A stretch of 64,000 nt of DNA from Eubacteriales bacterium (GTDB lineage: Bacteria; Bacillota; Clostridia; Oscillospirales; Oscillospiraceae), in assembly GCA_030536515.1 (NCBI GenBank), contig JAUNPV010000010.1:1-64000 (forward strand), in the 5' to 3' direction. How positions within the stretch are numbered: position 1 is the stretch's first letter; every line of letters begins with the position of its first letter. Positions 1-11,328 of the stretch are shown here, piece by piece. The notes under the pieces were generated by a model that was not told where the DNA came from, searched no databases, and was given only the letters and a program-made list of their open reading frames with translations. The translations under genes and the position numbers were made by a program.

Positions 1-2
1 AA

Positions 3-752
3 ATACTTGAGTACAACCCCTGCGTAGGAATATCGGGAAAGGGTGGAAGACCAGCAAAAAAGAAGGATGCACTAACGGACCGGCAGGTAGCGGTGCTTTT
101 GGATACGGTTCGGGGACTTCCACCTTATCTGTTTATTATGCTCGGCCTCTATTCGGGCCTACGCCGGGAAGAAATACTTGGGCTGCAATGGGATTGTGTA
201 TTCCTGGACGAATCCACTCCCTATATCTCAGTGAGGCGGGCATGGCGCACAGAGCATAACAGACCCGTGGTTTCTACGGTTCTAAAGACCAAGGCGGCCA
301 AAAGGGATATTCCGATTCCCAAATGTTTGGTGGATTGCCTGCGGGAAGCCAAGGCAATCTCTAAATCAGACTATGTGATTGCGGACAGCGAAGGACAGCC
401 TTTAGCTGCGTCGCAGTTTCAAAGGGTGTGGCAGTATGTTGTTGTTCGGTCCACCAAGCCACGCAACTACTATAAGTATGTGAATGGACAGAGTATCAAA
501 TACACAGTGGAGCCAACGATTGGTATGACACAGAAGAACAATCCCAATATCCAATATACGCTGGATTTTGATGTGACCCCACACCTGCTACGGCACACTT
601 ACATCACGAACCTTCTTTATGCAGGCGTTGATCCCAAGACAGTTCAGTATCTTGCAGGACATGAAAACAGCAAAACAACTATGGACATTTATGCGAAGGT
701 GAAATATAATAAGCCAGAAGAGTTGTTCAAGGTAGTGAACAGTGCGCTTTAA
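3..752 (+). CDS. Tyrosine-family site-specific recombinase (integrase), 5' end outside window
   Basis: This is the catalytic domain of a phage/ICE-type tyrosine recombinase, which cuts and rejoins DNA at attachment sites. The frame is open to the left edge, so the N-terminal DNA-binding part lies outside the window; the GTG at 93 is internal. Visible catalytic elements are the first Arg in SGLRREEI, the HLLRHTY box, the AGHENS His and the nucleophile Tyr in MDIYAKV. The order and spacing fit Tn916/phage-like integrases of Firmicutes. No excisionase or cargo is visible on the right, so the mobile element, if intact, extends leftward and ends near here. The family is clear; activity and the attachment site are not shown. 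Confidence 0.93.
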   Translation: MLEYNPCVGISGKGGRPAKKKDALTDRQVAVLLDTVRGLPPYLFIMLGLYSGLRREEILGLQWDCVFLDESTPYISVRRAWRTEHNRPVVSTVLKTKAAKRDIPIPKCLVDCLREAKAISKSDYVIADSEGQPLAASQFQRVWQYVVVRSTKPRNYYKYVNGQSIKYTVEPTIGMTQKNNPNIQYTLDFDVTPHLLRHTYITNLLYAGVDPKTVQYLAGHENSKTTMDIYAKVKYNKPEELFKVVNSAL

Positions 753-938
753 CTGGCAGGATGCTGATTGAAAATGCACCGTTTTCCTCGGTTAAGGAAT
801 AGGACAACTGAACATCGAAAAGCCGGAAAAGCCCGGAATACCAAGGAAAATCGGCGCTCAAAGAAGTTTAGTACGGCTTGAAGGCCGCCCGTCGGGCTCC
901 TCAGTTCTCCAAGCGCTAAATCTTATATTTTCTGCAAA

Positions 939-977
939 ATTCCCCGAAATCGCAAGATTTCGGGGAATCTCTTTTTT
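939..977 (+). terminator. Rho-independent terminator after integrase
   Basis: Perfect 13-bp stem (ATTCCCCGAAATC / GATTTCGGGGAAT) with a GCAA loop, followed by CTCTTTTTT. The 753-938 stretch before it has no recognisable gene; it could hold the element's attachment site, but no duplicated att core is visible inside the window. Confidence 0.85.
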
Positions 978-1002
978 CCGTCGGATTTTCTGAATCCCCG
1001 CA

Positions 1003-1031
1003 TTGACAAGTCTGCTTTCTTATGATATACT
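1003..1031 (+). promoter_or_regulatory. Sigma-A promoter of the GntR-ABC operon
   Basis: TTGACA (1003-1008), 17-nt spacer, TATACT (1026-1031). This is a near-consensus housekeeping promoter, and its -10 overlaps the operator palindrome beginning at 1030. Confidence 0.85.
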
Positions 1032-1053
1032 GTTATGCAGAACAGCATAACAG
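1030..1053. promoter_or_regulatory. Operator-like perfect palindrome for the GntR repressor
   Basis: CTGTTATGC (1030-1038), 6-nt centre, GCATAACAG (1045-1053): a perfect 9+9 inverted repeat starting inside the -10 box and covering the likely transcription start. The position suits autorepression by the YtrA-like regulator encoded just downstream. Binding is inferred. Confidence 0.65.
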
Positions 1054-1077
1054 TAATAACACAAGGAGGATGCGGCT

Positions 1078-1461
1078 TTGAAGCTGATTATTTCCAATGT
1101 ATCCGGCCTTCCCATTTATGAGCAGATCAAGCAGCAGGTGAAATCGGCGATTTTGTCGGGGGAGCTGCGGGAGGAGGAGATGCTTCCCTCTCTGCGGACT
1201 CTGGCGAAGGATTTGAAAATCAGTGTGCTGACGGTGACACGGGCCTACACCGAGCTGGAGCAGGAGGGCTTTGTGAAAAATGTGCAGGGCCGGGGGTGCT
1301 TTGTCATGGGGTCCGGGTCGGCGCTGATTCGGGAGCAGCTGATTGCCAAGGTGGAGCACCATCTCACCCAGGCCATTCAGGCGGCAGCCATGGCGGAGCT
1401 TTCCACCGACCAGCTGCACCGTCTTTTGGACATTTTAACGGAGGTAACACCGGATGACTAA
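1078..1461 (+). CDS. GntR family transcriptional regulator, YtrA subfamily
   Basis: Short (127 aa) GntR regulator. An N-terminal winged helix (IYEQIKQQVKSAILSG, then LRTLAKDLKISVLTVTRAY as recognition helix) occupies about residues 8-75, and the remaining ~45 residues form only a short helical tail rather than a ligand-binding domain, as is typical of the YtrA subfamily. These proteins usually repress a co-transcribed ABC transporter. The TTG start is chosen because AGGAGG lies 8 nt upstream (1064-1069). The stop overlaps the start of the ATPase gene by 8 nt, indicating translational coupling. Confidence 0.9.
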   Translation: MKLIISNVSGLPIYEQIKQQVKSAILSGELREEEMLPSLRTLAKDLKISVLTVTRAYTELEQEGFVKNVQGRGCFVMGSGSALIREQLIAKVEHHLTQAIQAAAMAELSTDQLHRLLDILTEVTPDD

Positions 1462-2314
1462 CTATTTAGAGGTAAGAGACCTTTCCAAAACCTTTGACAC
1501 CTTTCAGCTCCGAAACGTCAGCTTTACCCTGCCCAAGGGCTATATCATGGGCCTCATCGGTCCCAACGGGGCAGGAAAAACCACCACCATCAAGCTGATT
1601 CTGAATATGCTGAAGCCCTCCGGCGGCGTTGTCCGGGTCCTGGGAATGGATGCCGCCGGCCAGGCGCAGCAGGTGAAGGCGGAGCTGGGCGTTGTGTTCG
1701 ACACCAGCTATTTTAGCGACCAGTGGACGGTATCGGAGGCCGAAAGGGCCATTTCCGTCTTTTATCCGGGCTGGGACCGGGGGAAATTTGCCCGGCTGCT
1801 GGAGCAGTTCCACATTGCCCCCGGGAAGAAGGTCAAGGCCCTTTCCAAGGGGATGCAGATGAAGCTGATGCTGGCCTGCGCCTTTTCCTACGACGCCAAG
1901 CTGCTGATTCTGGACGAGCCCACCAGCGGCCTTGACCCGGTTTCCAGGGATGAGCTGCTGAGCATTCTTGCCGCCTACATTGAAGACGGCCAGCACAGCG
2001 TCCTCTTTTCCACCCACATCACCGCCGATTTGGAGCGCTGTGCCGACTATATCACCTACCTCCGGTCCGGTCAGGTGTTTTTTACCGGCAGCAAGGATGA
2101 ATTTGTGGATATGTTCCGCATTGTCAAGGGCGGAACGGAGGAGCTTACTGACGAAATCAGGGAACGGGCGGCGGGTATGCGCACCTTCCCCACCGGCTTT
2201 GAGGCCCTGGTGAAAACCGAGGATATCCCCCGCTTCCCGGGCCTTACGGTGGAGGGCGCTTCTATGGACGAGATTTTGGTGTTTACACGCCGGGAGGGTG
2301 AGGAAAATGGGTAA
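1454..2314 (+). CDS. ABC transporter ATP-binding protein (YtrB-like)
   Basis: Cytoplasmic ATPase subunit, 286 aa, that powers the membrane partner encoded next. Walker A GPNGAGKTT (about residues 36-44), the signature region ALSKGMQMK, Walker B LLILDEPTSGLDP and the switch His in FSTHI are all present. A roughly 70-residue C-terminal extension follows the nucleotide-binding domain, as in bacitracin/YtrB-type exporters. It overlaps both neighbours, so regulator, ATPase and permease are one operon. In this arrangement the transporter usually answers cell-envelope stress or antibiotics; the substrate cannot be read from sequence. Confidence 0.93.
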   Translation: MTNYLEVRDLSKTFDTFQLRNVSFTLPKGYIMGLIGPNGAGKTTTIKLILNMLKPSGGVVRVLGMDAAGQAQQVKAELGVVFDTSYFSDQWTVSEAERAISVFYPGWDRGKFARLLEQFHIAPGKKVKALSKGMQMKLMLACAFSYDAKLLILDEPTSGLDPVSRDELLSILAAYIEDGQHSVLFSTHITADLERCADYITYLRSGQVFFTGSKDEFVDMFRIVKGGTEELTDEIRERAAGMRTFPTGFEALVKTEDIPRFPGLTVEGASMDEILVFTRREGEENG

Positions 2315-2957
2315 TATATGGAAGGCGGCGAGGCTGGACCTGGCTCTGGTGCGGCCGTATTGGAAGTCTGTCTGCTTTAATCTGGTTCTGCCCGTCGTCT
2401 TTGCGGCGGTCAACCGCTCTTTGCTCACCGGCATCTGCTTTGCCATGAGCACCATGGCCATGGCCACGGTCTACCCCTTTTCCATCGCCGAGAAAAACGG
2501 CATGGAGCGGCTGTACGGGATTTTGCCTGTGCCCAAGGGGGCGCTTGTGCTGGGGCGGTATGTTTTCGTTTTGGCAATGGGCCTTCTTTCCCTGGGCGTT
2601 TCCCTGCTCGCCCAGCCGCCGGTCCTGAGGCTGCTGGGCGTGCCGGTGGAGCCGTCGGAAATTGTGACCGCCGCTGCTGTGGGAGCCCTTCTGTTTGTGC
2701 TGTTCATGGTGTTTCAGGTTCCGGGGTATTACCGATTCGGCTCCATCAAGGGCCGGGCCTTTCTGTACATCCCCGTTGGAGGCTTTCTGGTCATCTCCCT
2801 GGCTCTTTCCAAGGTGCCCGCCGTGGGCAGGTGGGTCGATTCCGCTGCGGAGGCGGCGCCGGGACGGCTGATTTTCTCCGGGGCGCTTATTCTGCTTACC
2901 CTGTGCGCCCTGTCGGTCCTGCTGTCCGTCCGGATAATGGAGAACAAGGAGCTGTAA
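2307..2957 (+). CDS. ABC-2 type membrane permease
   Basis: Polytopic membrane protein (216 aa from the ATG at 2307; an in-frame GTG at 2298 would add three residues but has a poorer ribosome-binding-site distance). Hydrophobic segments fall roughly at residues 23-55, 77-100, 115-140, 155-175 and 190-210, consistent with about six helices of an ABC-2 half-transporter. It overlaps the ATPase gene by 8 nt. No periplasmic domain or substrate motif is visible. Export of a peptide or drug is inferred from the YtrA-YtrB-like context. Confidence 0.85.
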   Translation: MGNIWKAARLDLALVRPYWKSVCFNLVLPVVFAAVNRSLLTGICFAMSTMAMATVYPFSIAEKNGMERLYGILPVPKGALVLGRYVFVLAMGLLSLGVSLLAQPPVLRLLGVPVEPSEIVTAAAVGALLFVLFMVFQVPGYYRFGSIKGRAFLYIPVGGFLVISLALSKVPAVGRWVDSAAEAAPGRLIFSGALILLTLCALSVLLSVRIMENKEL

Positions 2958-3087
2958 TCCCCGAATTTTTTCAAAGTGTTTTCACCATATTTCCAGCCAA
3001 AACCCGGCTTTGGGACAAGCTGTACAGTTTTCCAGGAACATTCTGTGTAAAAAACGTGAAAATTTCGTAAGGATGCTCTTTCATGCC

Positions 3088-3116
3088 TTTACAAAACGAC
3101 AAAAAAGTGCTATGAT
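3088..3116 (+). promoter_or_regulatory. Promoter of nifJ
   Basis: TTTACA (3088-3093), 17-nt spacer, TATGAT (3111-3116); AGGAGG at 3142-3147 precedes the TTG start by 9 nt. The 2958-3087 stretch upstream holds nothing else recognisable. Confidence 0.8.
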
Positions 3117-3156
3117 ATAGGGGACAAAAATTGAATACTTTAGGAGGTATTTCGTT

Positions 3157-6681
<3,525 letters not shown>

Positions 6682-6711
6682 TTCCTTCACATCCGCTTCC
6701 TAACCAATATG

Positions 6712-6740
6712 ACCGCCCCCGGTTTCCGGGGGTGGTTTTC
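6712..6740 (+). terminator. Terminator after nifJ
   Basis: 11-bp stem (ACCGCCCCCGG / CCGGGGGTGGT, one G-T pair) with a TTT loop and a short T tract; it ends just before the ribosome binding site of the next gene. Confidence 0.7.
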
Positions 6741-6756
6741 TCAAAAGGAGACACCT

Positions 6757-7254
6757 ATGCAGCTTCAAACCAAGCGTCTTGTGATTCGGGACTACCGGGA
6801 CAGTGACATTCCCGATATGCTGGAGATTTTCGGCGATTCCCTGGTCATGGAATTCTGCGAGCCGCCTTACGACGAGGCAAGGCTCAGAAAAGCCCTGCCC
6901 CTGTTAAAAAAGGTCTCCTATGCTGTGACCCTGGACGGGAAAGTCATCGGCCATGCTCTATTCAAGCAGCTGCCCATGGAGGAAGATGGCATTTACGAGA
7001 TTGGATGGATTTTCGGAAGAAAATACTGGGGCCGGGGCTATGCTTACGAGGCAGCCCAGGCGCTGGTGGACTACGGCTTCCGGCAGCTGCACCTCCACAA
7101 AATCTGCGCAGAAACCGTTGACCCGGCGAAGTCCGGCGGCCTGGCCCAAAGGCTGGGCATGGAGCCGGAAGGAAGGTTCCGGGCCCACACCCGTGACCTA
7201 ACCGGAGCTTGGGCAGACCTTTTCTGGTATGCCATTGTAAATTCCGAGGAGTAA
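6757..7254 (+). CDS. GNAT family N-acetyltransferase (RimJ/RimL type)
   Basis: 165-aa acetyltransferase starting MQLQTKRLVIRDYRDSD, the characteristic N-terminus of RimJ/RimL-like GNATs. The acetyl-CoA binding loop region reads FGRKYWGRGYAYEAAQALVDYGF (about residues 85-107), and a later conserved strand reads KICAETVDPAKSGGLAQRLGM. AAGGAG at 6745-6750 supports ATG 6757 rather than the upstream in-frame ATG at 6709. The substrate may be a protein N-terminus or a small molecule and is not identifiable. The small gene at 7268 follows after 13 nt. Confidence 0.88.
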   Translation: MQLQTKRLVIRDYRDSDIPDMLEIFGDSLVMEFCEPPYDEARLRKALPLLKKVSYAVTLDGKVIGHALFKQLPMEEDGIYEIGWIFGRKYWGRGYAYEAAQALVDYGFRQLHLHKICAETVDPAKSGGLAQRLGMEPEGRFRAHTRDLTGAWADLFWYAIVNSEE

Positions 7255-7267
7255 AAAGGAGAATATT

Positions 7268-7423
7268 ATGCTCTGCACCATCATCGACATCCGGGGCGAC
7301 TACGCCTTTGTGAAATACGACGACACCGGCGTGGTCTCCGAGGTGGCCATCGCCCTGCTGCCCTTCGGGGTGGACGTGGGGGACCGGCTGAAGTTTGAAA
7401 ACTACGAGTTTGTGCAAATCTGA
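7268..7423 (+). CDS. Small uncharacterised protein (51 aa)
   Basis: Begins MLCTIIDIRGDYAFVKYDD and ends YEFVQI. AAAAGGAG (7255-7262) lies just upstream and the gene follows the acetyltransferase by 13 nt, so co-transcription is likely. The alternation of short strands (IIDI, YAFVKY, VVSEVAIALL) and the GDRLKFENYEF turn suggest a small beta-barrel, loosely like DUF3006-type proteins that start with a DRFEG(D/E)YAVVE pattern. The function is unknown and the resemblance is by eye only. Confidence 0.65.
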   Translation: MLCTIIDIRGDYAFVKYDDTGVVSEVAIALLPFGVDVGDRLKFENYEFVQI

Positions 7424-7573
7424 GGTTTATTGCGTCAACAGCAAAAGTTTCGCATCAGCAGGAATACGATTTTTTTACATTCTTTTTCCATAATTGCGAT
7501 AGCGGAATGAGCTTTCCCCGGGTATCCTTGTTTCAGCAAAGAAGCTGACCTTTGCTGAACGGAGGCGCACCCT

Positions 7574-8011
7574 GTGAAAAAGATTTACCTTCTGAATATA
7601 GCAGCCTATGTTTTGTTCCTGTGTGTAAACAAGGTGCTTTATGCCGGGGTCATTTCCATGGAGATTCCCCTTGCGTTGTTTACTCTGCTGAATACCGGCT
7701 TTATCTTTCAGCTATGCTGCCCAAATAAATCTGCGTTTTATAGCAAATATCAGCCCCTCATTTGGGGCTTATCACTGATTGTTCTGGTGCTGGAGCTGGG
7801 GTGCTTTGTGCTTTCCATCCCAAGCTATTCGGTCAATCAGGCACGCTGCGCCTTGCAGAGCGCAGACAGCACAGCAGAAATCCGGTTTCACTCGGTTATG
7901 GGTACGAAGGAGGGTTTGACTCCTTTTGTGAAAAAGGGCTATGTTTTTTCAAAGGAAGGCGAGTTCCTCTTTTTTAATCCTGTGTCGGGAGAATCCTTCA
8001 CCCTGAATTAG
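7574..8011 (+). CDS. Hypothetical membrane protein
   Basis: 145 aa with three hydrophobic segments (about residues 4-26, 28-47 and 62-85), then a soluble tail of about 55 residues that probably ends outside the membrane. GGAGG (7561-7565) precedes the GTG start. Just upstream is a 9-bp inverted repeat (TCAGCAAAG 7533-7541 / CTTTGCTGA 7550-7558) that could be an operator or leader hairpin. I do not recognise the family. The GC content is lower than in its neighbours. Confidence 0.7.
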   Translation: MKKIYLLNIAAYVLFLCVNKVLYAGVISMEIPLALFTLLNTGFIFQLCCPNKSAFYSKYQPLIWGLSLIVLVLELGCFVLSIPSYSVNQARCALQSADSTAEIRFHSVMGTKEGLTPFVKKGYVFSKEGEFLFFNPVSGESFTLN

Positions 8012-8048
8012 CCATTCCATAAAAGTGATAAAAAACCAATAATTTTCC

Positions 8049-8076
8049 TTGCTTTTTTCTGAGAGTATGATAGAAT
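8049..8076 (+). promoter_or_regulatory. Probable brnQ promoter
   Basis: TTGCTT (8049-8054), 16-nt spacer, TAGAAT (8071-8076), followed by AAGGAGG 8 nt before the ATG at 8112. Confidence 0.6.
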
Positions 8077-8111
8077 GAGTTCATACTTTATTAAAAAAGG
8101 AGGAAACGAGT

Positions 8112-9416
8112 ATGTCCATCAACAAACGTCAGATGATGAAAATCAGTTTTCTGCTGTTTTCCATCTTCTTCGGTGCCGGCAATTTGATTTTTCCGCCCTT
8201 CCTGGGGCAGTGTGCAGGTTCTGCCATGGTACCCGCCCTGGTAGGCTTTCTGGTAACGGCGGTGGTTCTGCCGGTATTGGGCGTGATCGTCATCGCCAAG
8301 TTTGGCGGGCTGGACAAGCTCTCCTCCCGGGTGGGCCCCAGATTTGCCATTTTCTTCTCCATTCTCATTTACCTGTCCCTGGGTCCCGGCCTTGCCATCC
8401 CCCGTGCCGCCTCGGTGCCCTTTGAAATGGCTGTGGCCCCCTATCTGTCGGAGGCCGCGCCCCTGACGGTCTGGCGGCTGGGGTATTCCCTGGTGTTCTT
8501 CGCCGTGTCGCTGTGGCTGTGCCTGACCCCCAGCAAGCTGCTGGACCGGTTCGGCTATGTGCTGACCCCTGCCCTGCTGCTGCTGATTTTCGTGCTGGGC
8601 GTCAGCTTCCTGGCCCGGGGCACCGTGGCCGTGGCGCCGCCCCAGCCGGAATATGCCTCCGGCGGGCTGATGAAGGGCTTCATTGACGGCTATCAGACCA
8701 TGGATGCCATTGCGGGCCTCAACTTCGGCCTGGTGGTGTCCACCACCCTGATGACCATGGGCATCACCGGAACGGACAGCATCGTCCGCCACACCCGCCG
8801 GGTGGGCCTGTGGGTGGGGCTGATGCTGGGCCTGGTGTATGTGATGCTGGCGTATCTCGGCATGGCCAGCTCCGGCGTTTACTCCATCGAGGGCAACGGT
8901 GCCTGGACTCTGCGATGCATTGTCGAGCAGCTCTACGGCGAGGCCGGGGCCATCGTCATTGCCTCCATTTTCACCCTGGCGTGCCTGACCACCTGCGTGG
9001 GGCTCACCAACTCCATTTCTCAGTTCTTTAACCAGCTGTTCCCGAAGATTTCCTACAGGGGCTTCGTGTACATCATCACGGGCTTTTCCTTCCTGGTGTG
9101 CAACCAGGGGCTGAACACCATTCTCAGCATTTCCGTGCCGGTGCTCAACGCCATCTACCCGGCCTCCATTCTGCTGATTCTCATGGGTCTGTGCGACCGG
9201 TATTTTGAGGGCAACCGGCTGGCCTACCCCCTGACCATCGGCCTGGTGGGCGTGGTCAGCGTGGTGTACGCCCTGTACGGCATCGGCCTGACCCCGGCCC
9301 CCGTCACCGCCGCCTTCGCCTGGCTCCCCGGCTTCGAAGCCGGCTTCGGCTGGGTCCCCGTGGCAGTTGTCTGCCTGGCGGTGAGTGTGGTATTCGGAAG
9401 AAAAAAAGCAGCGTAA
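8112..9416 (+). CDS. brnQ: Branched-chain amino acid transport system II carrier protein
   Basis: LIVCS-family Na+-coupled transporter for leucine, isoleucine and valine in the cytoplasmic membrane. At 434 aa with about 12 hydrophobic helices it has family-typical length. The N-terminal FFGAGNLIFPPFLGQ signature (about residues 19-33) and PGLAIPRAASVPFEMAV (about 95-111) are diagnostic. It is a single-gene transcription unit closed by the hairpin at 9434. Nothing in the leader looks like a T-box or leucine attenuator. Confidence 0.95.
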   Translation: MSINKRQMMKISFLLFSIFFGAGNLIFPPFLGQCAGSAMVPALVGFLVTAVVLPVLGVIVIAKFGGLDKLSSRVGPRFAIFFSILIYLSLGPGLAIPRAASVPFEMAVAPYLSEAAPLTVWRLGYSLVFFAVSLWLCLTPSKLLDRFGYVLTPALLLLIFVLGVSFLARGTVAVAPPQPEYASGGLMKGFIDGYQTMDAIAGLNFGLVVSTTLMTMGITGTDSIVRHTRRVGLWVGLMLGLVYVMLAYLGMASSGVYSIEGNGAWTLRCIVEQLYGEAGAIVIASIFTLACLTTCVGLTNSISQFFNQLFPKISYRGFVYIITGFSFLVCNQGLNTILSISVPVLNAIYPASILLILMGLCDRYFEGNRLAYPLTIGLVGVVSVVYALYGIGLTPAPVTAAFAWLPGFEAGFGWVPVAVVCLAVSVVFGRKKAA

Positions 9417-9433
9417 ATCCCAATATTATTGAT

Positions 9434-9459
9434 AATCCCCCGCCTTTTGGCGGGGGATT
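9434..9459. terminator. Bidirectional terminator between brnQ and the pilin-like gene
   Basis: AATCCCCCGCC - TTTT - GGCGGGGGATT, a perfect 11-bp stem between two convergent genes, with T-rich sequence on the plus side. Confidence 0.85.
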
Positions 9460-9461
9460 GT

Positions 9462-10019
9462 TCATTTTCTTCTGCGTCTGCACAGCAGCAGCCCCGAGCC
9501 GGACAGGACCATTCCGGCGGCTCCCAGGAAGGGCTCCATGGGCTGGCCGGTGGCGGGGATGTCCATGATTTCGCATTTGGGGAAGGCCTGGACGTGCCAC
9601 TGGTATTCGTATGGAAGGGTCACCAGGATTGGCTCCATGGGGTAAAAGCCCACCGACGGCTGGGTCTGGACCAGCAGGTACAGCCCCTCGGGCAGGCCGG
9701 AAAATTCGGCAGACCCCTCCCCGTCCAGCGGCTTTTCCAGCCCTGCCTCCTCCACGGAATCTGCCAGCCACCTGGCGAGAATCGAGGACAAAGCGTCCTC
9801 CCCCTTGATGATGCCGCTGCCAAAGGCCTCCGTCAGGCTGTAGTCCGGCCCCGCCGGGACCCCCACCTGGTAAAGCGACACAGACCCGCCGGCAGCTCTG
9901 TCCTCCCCCTGGGCCAGGGTCACCTGGATGGACCCCAGGGTCTGCCCCGCCATCACCGGCAGTCCCAGGGCCACCACAGCCCCCACCGCCGCCAGGCCGC
10001 ACATTAGCTTTCTGAACAT
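9462..10019 (-). CDS. SpaA-like pilin/surface protein with LPXTG-type sorting signal
   Basis: 185-aa exported protein. There is a signal peptide (about 1-24, ending PVMAGQ), one SpaA/prealbumin-like beta domain (SVSLYQVG, then EFSGLPEGLYLLVQTQ at about 105-120), then IPATG at 154-158, a hydrophobic stretch and the tail CRRRRK, which together form a sortase sorting signal. GGGGAG sits upstream of the chosen ATG; a longer frame upstream lacks a signal sequence. No sortase or other pilin gene is nearby, so it must rely on a sortase encoded elsewhere. The protein is small for a major pilin; a minor pilin or wall-anchored adhesin is possible. Confidence 0.82.
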   Translation of the reverse strand: MFRKLMCGLAAVGAVVALGLPVMAGQTLGSIQVTLAQGEDRAAGGSVSLYQVGVPAGPDYSLTEAFGSGIIKGEDALSSILARWLADSVEEAGLEKPLDGEGSAEFSGLPEGLYLLVQTQPSVGFYPMEPILVTLPYEYQWHVQAFPKCEIMDIPATGQPMEPFLGAAGMVLSGSGLLLCRRRRK

Positions 10020-10105
10020 TGTTGACTCCCCTTTCGTGTTGGTGTATTCAGTATACACGCAGGGGAAAGCAGAAGAAGTCGAAGCCCCGTTCAGAACAAA
10101 AAAAG

Positions 10106-10205
10106 CCTTCCCCCGGGGGGAAGGTGGATTGCCCGAAGGGCAAGACGGATGAGGAATGCGGGCGGAAACGTCATGTGCGGTACAGGGACGTGCCTCCACC
10201 CAGCT
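10106..10205. repeat. F1 repeat, left half only
   Basis: Starts with the F1 outer palindrome CCTTCCCCCGGGGGGAAGG, then the mini-hairpin TTGCCCGAAGGGCAA, then the F1 core beginning CGGATGAGGAATGCGGGC. The core stops at 10205. Its last 60 bases (10146-10205) recur inverted at 12331-12390 with 53 of 60 identical by eye count. Confidence 0.85.
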
Positions 10206-10215
10206 AAAACAAACC

Positions 10216-10246
10216 GTAGGGCGGCGTGCCCTCACGCCGCCGCTGG
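10216..10246. repeat. F4 GC-rich hairpin repeat
   Basis: GTAGGGCGGCGTG-ccct-CACGCCGCC followed by GCTGG. The inverted copy at 12703-12733 has the same 31 bases, on the other side of the AT-rich cassette. Between 10247 and 10372 nothing else is recognised. Confidence 0.8.
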
Positions 10247-10372
10247 TTCCGACAGCTGAGCAGTCCCGGCAAAGCACCCAATACCTTCCCGGTGGAAATG
10301 CTCATGTACGGTAAAAAAGCAAAAACCGAAAAAGAGACAGACAGTCAGAAGCCCACTGTTCCGTAAAATTAG

Positions 10373-10401
10373 TGGACATTTACTGCTGAAGATGCTATAA
10401 T
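10373..10401 (+). promoter_or_regulatory. Promoter of the AT-rich cassette
   Basis: TGGACA (10373-10378), 17-nt spacer, TATAAT (10396-10401); AGGAGG at 10427-10432 precedes the TTG start at 10441. Confidence 0.8.
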
Positions 10402-10440
10402 GTAGTTTTAAGGAGATATTTTTTTGAGGAGGAACAGTCA

Positions 10441-11319
10441 TTGAACAAAACAGAACATAAGTTTTCAACATCGAAAACACTTGTAAATATCCTTGTTTAC
10501 TTTCTGTTGTTCTTAGCAGGAGAGTTGTTTAGCAGCATACCTTTTGATTTGCTTTTTTCGTTTGTGGAACTTCCAAGCAGTGCGTTATATGTAATTTTTA
10601 GAATGTTGGGGGCTTTATTCCTAACCGTTTTCCTTTTCTGGCTTTATACAACAAAAGGGCTTCATATGAAAATGAAGGACTTTGGTATAACTCTGAACAT
10701 AACAAAATGGGGAGTCCTAATATCTATTCTGCTGCCTGTGTTTGTTGCAGCTATTTTTACAGTGATTGGAACAGTTGAAGTGAACTCCTTTTCAGTGGGT
10801 GAAACAGTTCTAATCATAATCGCTTCCATGCTTATAGCACTAAAGTCAGGAATAACAGAGGAAATGTTGTTTCGTGGGTACATTATGAAGTCATTGGAAA
10901 GCAGGTGGAATCAATGTATCGCCATTTTCGTTCCATCATTTCTTTTCAGTTTAGTACACATTCCATCCATGGAAACTTTTACAGTTGGCGGTATTGCGCT
11001 TTTAATGATAAGCGGTACATTGGTAGGAATCATGTTTTCTCTTGTTGCCTATAAAGGAAATTCCATAGGGAATAGTGCCTTATTACATACCGTATGGAAC
11101 TTTGTTATGATAACAGATGTTCTTCATATTACAACAGCACAAGGAACTTATGGAACGCCCATTTTTTCGATAATGATACCTTCGGACAATGCTTTGCTTA
11201 CAGGGGCAGGGTTTGGAATGGAGGCATCTATCATCGCAATCATCGGATACATTCTTATTTGCGGGCTTGTATTAAATCAAAATGTTTCCCAATACATTGA
11301 ATTTGAAATAAAGGAGTGA
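10441..11319 (+). CDS. CPBP-family intramembrane metalloprotease (CAAX/Abi)
   Basis: 292 aa, about eight membrane helices, with the CPBP motifs EEMLFRGY (about residues 140-147), a central His in SLVHIPS and the third motif GNSALLHTVWNF. CPBP proteins are glutamic/metal-type membrane proteases; bacterial members process peptides or act as bacteriocin self-immunity (Abi) proteins. The gene is strikingly AT-rich and codes with A/T third positions, unlike its neighbours, which suggests recent transfer. It is followed after 9 nt by an MccF-like gene, so an immunity or resistance role for the pair is a reasonable inference. Confidence 0.9.
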   Translation: MNKTEHKFSTSKTLVNILVYFLLFLAGELFSSIPFDLLFSFVELPSSALYVIFRMLGALFLTVFLFWLYTTKGLHMKMKDFGITLNITKWGVLISILLPVFVAAIFTVIGTVEVNSFSVGETVLIIIASMLIALKSGITEEMLFRGYIMKSLESRWNQCIAIFVPSFLFSLVHIPSMETFTVGGIALLMISGTLVGIMFSLVAYKGNSIGNSALLHTVWNFVMITDVLHITTAQGTYGTPIFSIMIPSDNALLTGAGFGMEASIIAIIGYILICGLVLNQNVSQYIEFEIKE

Positions 11320-11328
11320 CATGATATT

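Noticed and set aside
753-938. Search for a tRNA or tmRNA 3' end as integration site next to the integrase
   Set aside because: No cloverleaf or T-arm could be drawn; TCGGGCTCC-like matches are too short.
8012-8111. T-box or amino-acid riboswitch before brnQ
   Set aside because: The leader is only about 35 nt after the promoter and has no stem or T-box sequence.
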